Below, piece by piece: positions 24,791 through 36,100 of a stretch of 64,000 nucleotides of DNA. This DNA is from Incurvaria masculella (lineage: Eukaryota; Arthropoda; Insecta; Lepidoptera; Incurvariidae), in the NCBI GenBank assembly GCA_946894095.1, contig OX335644.1, forward strand, positions 6,801,595-6,865,594, read 5' to 3'. The notes under the pieces were generated by a model, which did no database searches, had not been told where the DNA came from, and was given only the letters and a program-made list of their open reading frames with translations. Each line of letters opens with the position of its first letter. The first letter of the stretch is position 1. The translations under genes and the position numbers were made by a program.

Positions 24791-25817
24791 CAGTTACAGA
24801 TTGTAACATCCTATGCATGAATGCACAAACCCCCTCAAATTATCTTTGCTGGAACCAGCGAGTGGCTCCCGAGCGAGTTGGACGCCTTCAGTGACGACTT
24901 AGCAGCTTTCTCCTTATACCGTAGATCTGGGCCGGCCAGGATTCTTGAATAAACTGTGGGAGCAGCGGTTGCTCTAATATCAACAGCGAAGAATTCGGTC
25001 TACTAAATTGCAGTATTAATTTAGTTTGCAGTTGTGGTCCTTAGTTATGTTACAGAGGTATCGAATGATTTCGTTTATATTTTAATGTGTTGGGATACCT
25101 TAAATTCCTTAAAAATACTCATGCAATTGCATTCGTCTTGAATATCGATAAGGAATGTCAAATCACATGAGTATTTTCCAAGTTTTCTTTAATTAGATCA
25201 ACTAAACGAAACATTGTAAGTCGCTTTCATTCGCTGTGTTTGACAAGTGCCTTCTACATATTCTGTGGCTTTCGACAATACAAGTATGAACAGTTTATAA
25301 GCGGCGAACAACGGCTGCCCCTAATGTTGGGAAAGGCTTGGTACTTTTCTTGGGCATCTTAGTGGCTCCATACCACAGCGTTATAAATTAATGGATTAGA
25401 GATACGCCCAGCACCCCGCTAGCTCCGCTGGGGTCTATTTTTTTTTTGTCCGGCTTCTAAGGTCGTAGCTCTCGTCGTCGTAGTCGTAGATAACTCTTCA
25501 GCCTTATTATATCAGTTTAGATAAAATCGTGTTACCTTCATCTGCAACAATAGTATTCAGCATCAGACGCGAGTCAGTTCTAGGATCACCATTCCAAGCA
25601 ACCCATGGCTAATGTACCTTGGCATCATCGATTCTAAAATTATCTCATTATTATTAATTAAATTATTTTAGATAAAAAATAAAAAGGAGGTCTTTATTTG
25701 CAATCCAAAAAGGTTAGAATAGTGCGGAATTCTACACATAAGGCATTCTCTTTTATTAAACCATGTAATGTAAAGGTGGCGCAAAATTACATAACTAAAT
25801 GCTCATATCACTAAACA

Positions 25818-25973
25818 CATTCCCCCTTACTAATAAACCTAGATCATCGTCTGAATAGTTATACAATGTTTTGTCCCTTTCTCTCCAATTCGAAACTGCA
25901 TGTCAATGCAAAGGACAAAACATTGTATAACTATTCACATGATGATCTGGGTTTATTAGTAACAGGGAAAATG
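25818..25973. mobile_element. Short foldback MITE
   Basis: Arms of about 60 bases: TACTAATAAACC..GATCATCGTCTGAATAGTTATACAATGTTTTGTCC on the left (shown in pieces) and its complement on the right, around a 35-bp centre. 156 bp in all. Confidence 0.85.
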
Positions 25974-26647
25974 TATACTAATGTTTAGGCCCCTTGTACC
26001 AAAAATAATACAAGGCATAGGAATTCCTAATACTCATCCTATTATTCATCAGAAAATGAAGTGGCTAGCTTGTCGCATTGAGGAATGAATGAATTTGAGT
26101 ATCTTGTGAAAATAAAAAAACACAGTTCACAATTGACCAATAATCATTTTATTTATCATCCCTACAGAATAGAAAATATTTTTGTTACACAAAACCAGCA
26201 TATATGATAATAATGGAATGCAACTGACCCATACTGACTCCACGTGGCTCCGTGTTGGCAGCGCTTAGGCGAGGAGGCACGTGCGTTTGCATCGGGCGAT
26301 ACACGTCCACATAAACCAATGCTTTGCGCGGCAAATGGCTCACGAGGCTGCTCAGCCAGTGTGGACACGCCCAATAACCAATCACTTCCTAACTGTAACA
26401 AGTGTGTTTCACTTGAAATCAGTGATCACTATGACATTTTTTTAGCTATCTTGAATAAACACTTTTTCGGCCTCTCTTGAAGCGAAGGCCTGCATCGTTG
26501 CATGACTGCACCAAAACGTTACCACACCACCATTTTAGTGCCGTTTGACATATGTCAAACCGGATAGTGCTAGAGAAACTAGCGATAGAAACTAATTAGT
26601 ATGGTGGCAGCGTGCGTAGCCACAAGTTTATGGAAAACGTCTAACTG

Positions 26648-26787
26648 CAGTCAGTTCGCTCACGAATGCGGGACGCGCAAGATTTAATGATTGTTGCACT
26701 ATATAGCGTACTGTGAAGTTTTTATGTGGTCTTACATGTCGTCGGAACTCGAGAATTCGCAAGCGAACTGATTCGCTGGCGCTGCCG
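26648..26787. mobile_element. MITE family L, copy 1
   Basis: TCAGTTCGCTCACGAATGCG on the left and CGCAAGCGAACTGATTCGCT on the right are inverted; interior GCGCAAGATT..GTTGCACTATATAGCG is shared with the 57.7-kb copy. Confidence 0.7.
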
Positions 26788-27004
26788 TTTTTGTATGTAA
26801 AGTGGCTACACCGCCCTCATGCGAACGAGTTTCAGTAGCTAATTTAATTCTTCCATGCTTGCCGATTCAATAGCAAATAAGTTCTAATGGCAAATAGATT
26901 TTACAGATACAACAGCAGGCATTTCATATTAACCAATTTTCTTTATCTGTGGCTCCAGCCAGACAAGGACACAATAATAGATGCCTGCATTCTCTTCAGG
27001 ACCT

Positions 27005-27160
27005 TCAAGTGTTCTTCTTGGTGCTGTTTCTGTTGTAGCGGTGTACGATGCAAAGCAGATAGAGCGAGCCCAGCGCGGCGACGAGGCCGGTGGCGAGCGC
27101 CACCGCCGCCAGGTGGACTAGCGACCCCACCGGCACCGCCCACTCCACCTCCTCGCTCAG
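27005..27160 (-). CDS. PIGX: PIGX exon 5: membrane span and KKNT tail
   Basis: The acceptor is GTGGTTGCAG. There are 51 codons plus TGA. VPVG precedes a long hydrophobic span rich in Ala, Leu and Val, then a short basic tail ending KKNT. This topology (lumenal domain, single C-terminal span, short cytosolic tail) is that of PIG-X. Confidence 0.88.
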   Translation of the reverse strand: MSEEVEWAVPVGSLVHLAAVALATGLVAALGSLYLLCIVHRYNRNSTKKNT

Positions 27161-30100
27161 CTGCAACCACAAACGTTCCGATCAACGATAACCATTCAGG
27201 ACGGCTGTCGGGGACAAAGCCGCAGCCGTAGATAAAAATTAAGGAGATATGCCATCCAGCACCGTTGTTATCGTACACGATCTGCTGTTGTAGCGGTGCA
27301 TGGAGGAATTTTGAAAAACCACCCACCCAACTTAAACATAAATGCCACATGCAAACATTGTCGCAGATGAATTGGAGGATTTGTGTGGGTAGGATCTGAC
27401 TTAACGAACGCTATTAAGAGCACATTCAAGTGCGGTGGCGATGTTTCGACTGTATGGCATATGGTTCGCCGCCCGATTCCCATACATTTATATGGTCACT
27501 TTGCCCATACGGTGGAGACGCAATGTCGAGCGCATGCCACTTCTCCGTCCTTTCTCTTCAGTGGCCGCAGCGAAGAACGTTCTAAGTGCAGCTCAATGCT
27601 CATGGGGCCGGCGGAAATGCCAACCACCCCAGAGGTCTGGGTTCAAATCCCCGCCACGTTCATGCACCACTTTCTTTCTCTTTCTAAGTTGGATTTGCAT
27701 TTCATTACAATGCGATCTGTTTCGTTGTTCGGAATCTATGTACAACTGTAGGTCCCATTGCCCTACTAGGTGGTAGGGTTAAGTCCGCTCGGGTTGGTAC
27801 CATCGCATTAGACGAAAAGATAGTCGTAGCGGCAATGAAAAATTTTCCACATTTTCCATCCAGTTCAATATAGCTGTGCTCTTAAAGAGAAGGTCCTGGC
27901 ATGGCAGCTAATTCCTTTGGGAATGCGGTGTGATGGGCTAATATCATGGCTAGGTGCGGTTATTAGCCATCCATGTCCAATCATATAAAAAACCTTTTTG
28001 TCCACATCCGATGTAGTTTTAAAAAAATCATGTGAATTGTATACAAATAAATCAAATGTGCGATAGTAACATGGCACCAAAGGCTTAGTTAGGGAGTGAA
28101 AAAAAGAAATGTTTCTTACCACAAAAAACATTAAATAAATAGCCAAGTTAATAACATTTATAAATTAAAGTTGATATGCTGTTATGCTTTACCAATGTGT
28201 AAGAAATTTCCTTCCAGTCGCAGTCCTGGGAACTGCCGTTGCAGAGGAATGGAAGTTCCGAAGGGGTACGGAACTGACACAGGTCCAAGCTTTCGTCCGG
28301 GCAGCGCATGAACAACTTGGGCGCCGGGATGACGTTCACTGCCATCCTGAGGGCAATGCGGGAGCCGTGTAGGTATTTTAAAGGGTAGTTGCGGTTTTGG
28401 GTGAGTCAGTCGAGAAAATGTTGATATTTTTTTTTATCGAACAATTTATTTTGGTGACTCTTTAATGTAAGGAAACTGCTTTAAGATGAGTATTTAACAA
28501 ATTAAACTAGTTGTGTGCAGTGAGTATGAAAACCGTGTACGCTAAGTCTATGTTAGATCATCTCTGCCTACCCTCTGGGGAAATATGCATGTAATCACTA
28601 TTCATTTGAATTAACATAATTTCGTCTTAGCCATCCAGTTAGAGTTCATAATTTTTTTTTTACCATAAGACTAGACAAGGTAAAATAGTAAGAAATTATA
28701 ACAGTCAGAACTAAGTGAAGTGGTATCATTGACTTATATATTACTTCGTAAGGACCCGGTCAACGCGCACGACTAATGGCACCAGTACGTTGGCCCTAAA
28801 ATATTCGTTTTAGGGCCAACGCGACTCAGTCGTCTGCGGACCACTGCAGAGTGATGTTGAGTCGTGAAAATGCCCTTGTTGCGTAGTAAAAGGATGCGTA
28901 AAATGCGATACGAAAGTTACAAAGACACATGTAATAACGTATCATCGATAAGTAAACTCAGATAATATTTTTTCCTGTTCAACAATTGAATAATTGCATT
29001 TTCAATCGATAATTTAATTAACTACCAAACTTCATAAGCGGGCAAGTGACGCCATGCCGCGCGTCGCACGTGTAGGTGAATTAACCTTGTACGGGCGTCC
29101 TTTTTCTTTCTGGTTTATTTTGTAGTGGATATGAGTATAAGTGGGTAATCAAAGATTTTTTTTAATGTGATCTATCATGTGACCACTCGAAGTAAACGTC
29201 CCGACCTGATCTACTTGCCTGTTATGTCAAAACTAGTTTTCGTTATATCTTGGGAAACACTGGTCATAGACCTATCATGCGACCACTCAATGTAATCGTC
29301 CCGACCTGATACCTGCCTGTTATGTCAACATTAGTTTTCGTTATATCTTGGGAAACACTGGTCATAGACCTATCATGCGACCACTCAATGTAATCGTCCC
29401 AACCTGATCTACTTGCCTGTTATGTCAAAATTAGTTTTCGTTATATCTTGGGAAACACTGGTCATAGACCTATCATGCGACCACTCAAAGTAAACGTCCC
29501 GACCTGATCTACCTGCCTGGCATGTCAAAATTTGTTTTCGTTATATCTTGGGGAACACTGGTCGTAGACCCATCATGCGACCACTCAAAATAAACGCCCC
29601 GACCTGATCTACCTGCCTGTCATGTCAACATTTGTTTTTGTTATATCTTGGGAAACAATTGTCGTAGACCCATCATGCGACCACTCTAAGTAAACGTCCC
29701 GACCTGATCTACCTGCATGTCATGTCAAAATTTGTTTTCGTTATATCTTGGGAAACACTGGTCGTAGACCCATCATGCGACCACTCAAAGTAAACGTCCC
29801 GACCTGATCTACCTGCCTGTCATGTTAACATTTGTTTTCGTTATATCTTGGGAAACACTGGTCGTAGACCCATCATGCGACCACTCTAAGTAAACGTCCC
29901 GACCTGATCTACCTGCCTGTCATGTCAAAATTTGTTTTCGTTATATCTTGGGAAACACTGGTCGTAGACCCATCATGCGACCACTCAAAATAAACGCCCC
30001 GACCTGATCCATCTGCCTGTCATGTGTTTCCCAAAATATAACGAAAACAAATTTTGACATTCCAGATAGTTAGATCAGGTCGGGGCGTTTACTTTGAGTG

Positions 30101-33100
30101 GTCGCATGATGGGTCTACGATCAGTGTTTCCCAAGATACAACGAGAACAAATTTTGACATGACAGGCAGGTAGATCAGGTCGGGACGTTTACTTAGAGTG
30201 GTCGCATGATGGGTCTACGACCAGTGTTTCCCAAGATATAACGAAAACAAATGTTGACATGACAGGCAGGCAGATCAGGTCGGGACGTTTACTTTGAGTG
30301 GTCGCGACCAGTGTTTCCCAAGATATAACGAAAACAAATTTTGACATGACAGGCAGGTAGATCAGGTCGGGACGTTTACTTTGAGTGGTCGCATGATGGG
30401 TCTACGACCAGTGTTTTCCAAGATATAACGAAAACAAATTTTGACATGACAGGTAGATAGATCAGGTCGGGACCTTTTCTTCGAGTGGTCGCATGATGGG
30501 TCTACGACCAGTGATTCCCTAGATATAACGAAAACAAATTTTGACATGACAGGCAGATAGATCAGGTCGGGACCTTTACTTCGAGTGGTCACATGATGGG
30601 TCTACGACCAGTGTTTCCCTAGATAAAACGAAAACAAATTTTGACATGACAGGCAGGTAGATCCAGACCAAGCAGGTACAAGAGAAAATTCAAATTGTAT
30701 TTAACTTGAATACCTTAAATTACAAAAAACATTTTTCATTCATAATAGTTAAAGAACCTTAAAAGTTTAAATTAAAAAGAAAACATTTAAGGACGCAGGT
30801 ACAAGGTTACATCGTTAGACCTAATGCAACATGGCGGCGAGTTGTCAACACGACTTTGACACGGCGCTCACGTAGTTCTTCTTAGTGTGGATAGATGGCG
30901 CTACTTTTTGCTTGTATGGAGAAGATTTGTTTCAATTCTATATAAGGACGTATCCTTACCTTTGAAATCATTGCGTGGTATATAAAACTGAATAACTTCT
31001 GTTCAACGACTTTTATAAACGGTAACTCAAAAAAAATTCACTCTGGATATTAACTTTTAAATACACGACATCTAGCTAGCGGCTCGTAGCCTAGTGGCGC
31101 GGGGACTGGCCTAGCGTACGAGAGGCCTGGGTTCAATACTGACATGCACCACTGTCTTTCTCTTTCCGAGTTCGATAAGTGCATTTCGTCACGAATGCGA
31201 GTTGCTCCATGGTTCGGAATCTATGTAAAACTGTAGGTCCCCTTCCCCTACTAGGTGGTAGGGTTTAAGCCCGCCCGGGTTGGTACCATCGCATTAGATG
31301 AAAAGATGGTCGAAGCGGCAATGAAAAATTGTCCGTGTTTTCCATCCAGTTCAATGTAGCCGTGCTTATAAAGGGAAGGTCCTGGCATGGCACCTTATTC
31401 CTTTGGGAATGTGGTGTATTGGGCTAATATCATAACGGTAGTTGTGTGGTATTAGCCATCCATGTCAGGTCGCATAAAAAAAAAGCTAACTCTACTTCCA
31501 AACATAGAGTACTGCACGCCACCTTAAGGGCGTGAGCATGCATTCAATTCCATAAGGGCGTAAGGGAAACCATATTTTATTATTTTAAAAAATAACTGGT
31601 ACTTGTTTTTGAATTTCAAAAAGATGAAAGATGCATGGTCTAGCTATATATGAAACAGTAAATTTCTGATGCTCATATTATGTGTTAAAAAATTGTTTAT
31701 GAAAGTTTATGAATATTTGTCTAATTTGAGAACATAGAGCACCAGAGACTTATTTTCACCAAGTACTGATTTATTTTAATTGACACTCATAGGGCCTTTA
31801 TTACTAAAGTGTTGATTATCTTTTACTGGTATTGGTTACAAGCTGCTGATAAAGGCCCTTAAGGTGGCCCATCCCGCTCATCTCCCCATACAAAAGGGGA
31901 AAGAAGATCACGCCCATATTTCTTGTCAGAGATCCAAAATTTTGCTCAAAATAGCTTTATTTGATCGAACTAGATGTCTGATGACCATTGGCATTGTAAA
32001 ATTGTGTTTGGTTTCTAAGTTTTAAGGTCCGAAAGTTCCAATTTTTCGCGCGTTTTATACAATAACTTTGGAGGTGGATTACGCAATGATAAAGTAAGAA
32101 CATCGTAAAAAAGATTAGTCATCAGACATAGCTCATTTAATCAAGATTTATGATCTAGTTGGTTTTTGTTCGATTTTTGACTACAGCGGTCGTGGTTTAC
32201 TTTTAGCTATAAGTCGTTTTGAAAATAAAATTTTCGTAAATCTTACCAAATCATACACTATGCACATTGTCTTTTTTGTGGACATGTTGCATCTTCCTCA
32301 TCACGGAGCCTGTCTTATTCTTTGAAACAGAGAAGGTCCCAGAGCGCAACAGAACGGTTTTGTACCGTGCCCGCGAATGAGTTGGGCCCGCCGGGTTGGG
32401 CCACCTTAATATGTGGTGATTAAGCTAATCAGCAGTAGGTGAAAAAGGCCCTTACAGTTTAATCTTTTGATTATAGTTAGGCCATCAGTCTACATTTTAC
32501 TTTTTTGATCATCGAAATTGGTTGCGGTTATTTATCAATATAAATAAACTTTCTTTTACTTACTTGAACGCAATTAGCTTCTATCATATATATTTATCAA
32601 GAAGAGGTTGTATGCCGGCAAAAATTGGAGTTTCGTACCCTCCGTGCTGTCGAGGCCGGTGGTAGCGCGCGTGCAGAGGCACCCAGAGCGCCGCTTGCCG
32701 CCGGAGCACCTTCCCCACTGCGTACACGAGCGAAGTGCTCGCGCGCTCTGCGGGCTGCTCTACGTCCACTTTGCTGCGGGGGAATGTGGCCATCTGTCGT
32801 CATCAAAAAACACAGGACAAAACTGAAGTAAACTATCAAACTAAATTATAGGAGACAACCTTCACAAATTTTGTTGCAAAAACCCACAGGCAGCACACTG
32901 CACTCGGATTTGTAATATTTTATCATTAGCCAGTTCAGCATTTACGGCGAAGAAGAAATTAATTTAAATAAAGAAATAAATTTAATTCACAAAAATGCCA
33001 TATACAACAGTTCATTACAGATATCAGTTTATTTTGCAAAGCTAACATGTTGCCAATTGGAACAGGCCACAAACAGTATATTCCGGGATGTCACAACATT

Positions 33101-36100
33101 TTTGGTCACGATAAGCTAAATGGCTGAAGCTGAATATGGCAAAATAAGTCGGTCTACCTGCGCCAAGTGGTTGCGTTATCTAGATTGGCTGTATAAAATA
33201 GATGTTGGTATGTACCTGCTGATGAATATACTGATTGTCAAGAAGTATTGATCCCTATTAATTATACAACAATAACCAGTCGGTTTTTAATTACATACTC
33301 AATTATACCTAAAGTTATATCTGTAACCTAAATCACCTATAACTCCGAAATGCAACCAAAGATTTGTTCAGTTCAGCAGGGGAACGGAACTTACAGTTTT
33401 ATATTAATTCCAAACCATGGAACTGCTCGCACTCGTAACGAAATGCACTTATCCAACCCAGAAAGAGAAAGAAAGTGGTGCATGAACGGGGCGAGGATTT
33501 TAACCCATGACCTCTGGCATGGATGGCAAGTCCACCGGCCCCTCAGCTACAAGCAACTCATCACAAGCGATATTTTCTTAAATTTTATTTTAAATCCATA
33601 AATATCTGAGCCGGAAATGCATGCAGTGATCAAGATACAGTAATACTGCTGATAGGTTAATGTTAAGGAAAAACATTTATTATGTATTTTGACCTGAGTC
33701 AGTTGACCTAAAATAGTCTGATGAGAGCCTATCCCACTACTACACACTCACTCTGCCGAGCCGGCGCAGGTCCTGTAGCTCATCAGGGTTGACGAACACC
33801 CCCGCGGGCAGCGCCTGCTCCACCCCTACCAGGCAGCTGCTGAACCTCCGGTCCCCCCCTGTCACCGCTCTCTTGCCATCAACGTCCAGTACTATTCCGT
33901 ATGTCAAGTTGCTGAAACACCAAGCTTACTATTTTATGATTCTGTTGTGTACAGCAATCAAAGTATTATTGTCTGCTAGAATGTAGTTTTCAGTTTGTTT
34001 GACACATGATCTGTCAGTCAGATTTGTGGGTTAGTTATTCATGTCCCACGTATACCCCACTTCCCACTAAACCTTAACCTAACCAGTATATGTTATTTTT
34101 AATAGATCAAAATTACAAAATAAAATAAAGTCTTTGAATTTTCTTGTCTTATTTTAACAATAATTTCTTCTTTGCTGAGTTCTTTCAGCAGGTCTATTCG
34201 AAGCACGAAAATTGACGAAAATATGCCGGAGCATAATTTTTTTAATCAATTAAGGTTTTCCGAAGAAAAACTCGCTTTGAAAATCGCTATACAAGCGGTT
34301 TTCTAGACTCAGGATTCCTGATTCCTGATTAATGAACTGAATGCCAGGAATAGACCTGCTGATCAAATTTTGTCCCCATACACCAGGGTTTATTAACCAG
34401 GGCCCATGGACCCCTTGAGGGTCCGTGGCATGAGTGCTGAGGGTCCATGTTTGATATGACGACAATAAATACTGCGTGTGATCGAGTAAAAAAAAGTATA
34501 TTTCTTGCTTTTCCTGTGGCAATAAAAAGGTTTTTGAAGTGAAAACTTCTTTAGCGGCGCTGAGCACTTTTTGTTGGATGGGTAAAAACTTCCAAACTCG
34601 CGTCAGGGTCACGTGATGCTGATCGAAAAAGCGTAAGATTGAAGTGAAAACTTCTTTAGCGGCGCTGAGCACTTTTTGTTGGATGGGTAAAAACTTCCAA
34701 ACTCGCGTCAGGGTCACGTGATGCTGATCGAAAAAGCGTAAGATTGAAGTGAAAACTTCTTTAGTGGCGCTGAGCAAACGATGGTGAAAAAGTCGTCGAA
34801 ATTATGGATGAAAGTTGATTTTTCTAAGAGATAAAAATTAATGTAATATATAAATAAATAACGATATAATATTATGAATAATAACATGTAAATTGTCATA
34901 TTTGTGTACGATAGCGCAATAAATAAACATTGTATTCTACCTCATAAATGATAGTATTTTTGTACTTATAATTAAACACAACGTTAATACTAAAGTTTTC
35001 ACTTCTGCCGTCACTCCCGGAGTGCTACCGGTGTTTTTTTTTTTTAGAATGCCTTGTTTTCTTTCCCTTCAAGTGAGTTCGAAAGGGGTCCATAAACATT
35101 TTTAATTTCCGCAATGGGTCCATGACTGCAAAAAAGTTTAGAAACACTGCTATACACCCATCTAGTTCTAGAAAAGCGATCGTCTTTTAAACCTTTCCGA
35201 AGTGGGTTGAACAATTTAAAGAGAAAATAAAATAGCGCTTACGTGCTCCATTTTATATTTACAAATTTCACGTTTAGTACAAATTTTGTATTAAAGTTTT
35301 TTTATATCAAACTAATAATATTGAAAATTTTGTTTTTCAATATAAAACATTGGCTGTGTATTTATATAAAGCCCCTGGATTTGAAGCTAGCTGGATGGAT
35401 AGGATGAAAGATCGACCTTCTAGGACCTACCCATGAAAATATTATAGTGCGGAAACAATTCCTTCATATTAAAAAAAAATTCAATCTTTCCTATAAATTT
35501 GTATTATCAATTGGCGCGCGCTTGCTAATGGATCACTCCGTTTCACGGTCATTACGTAGTTGCCAGGTGAAATGCATTAAACCCACATTGTGTGGTAATT
35601 GTAGTATTTTTGGACGTAAATTAATACTTGGTGTATTTAAATTGCTCCAAAACCGACTTAGCCGCCCCGACATTACATGTTGGTGTGCGTCATCCCTAGA
35701 GTGTTTTTTAGAAGTGCGGAGACGAAAGCTCGCACAGGAGGTCCCGAGCGTAGTGAGCCGTACCCGCGTGGCGGTGGGAGGTCGCGAGCGAAGCGAGCGG
35801 GCGACCACCCCGCCGTGGCGAAGGTCGAGTGCGGTCGCTTTAACGTGTTGAGCATGTCCGTGTCGCCGCCGCCGGCGTTGCAGGCGGCAGTGTAGGTTAG
35901 GTTAGGTTAGATACATTAGTTTATGCTTTGTGTTCTGTGTTGCGTCGCTGTTTTTAGTGTTAACAGTGGGCAACTCGCTTCCAGTTTACTTCGCAGCGGA
36001 CAAACAATATACCGACGCCATTTTGTTAGCTTTCTCAAGCATGATTTTTTATTTTCGGAAAAGTGTTTTTTTTTTGGTTTCTGCAACTTCTCATGTCGCG

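Noticed and set aside
26162..26480. Overlapping frames of 66-79 codons on both strands
   Set aside because: None has coding-like composition, splice context or recognisable motifs.
29172..30664. CRISPR-like regular repeats
   Set aside because: The whole 100-bp unit is repeated with no unique spacers, it flips orientation, and this is a eukaryotic intron.
31081..31150. A tRNA gene
   Set aside because: A and B boxes are present but the arms cannot form a proper clover leaf, and it is followed directly by the SINE body.
34250..34777. 175-codon minus-strand open frame with repeated protein segments
   Set aside because: The repetition is a 105-bp DNA tandem repeat inside a hAT element; composition and lack of family motifs do not support a protein.
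35893..35910. Telomeric TTAGG repeats
   Set aside because: Only about three and a half units, which occur by chance or within elements; no sign of a chromosome end.
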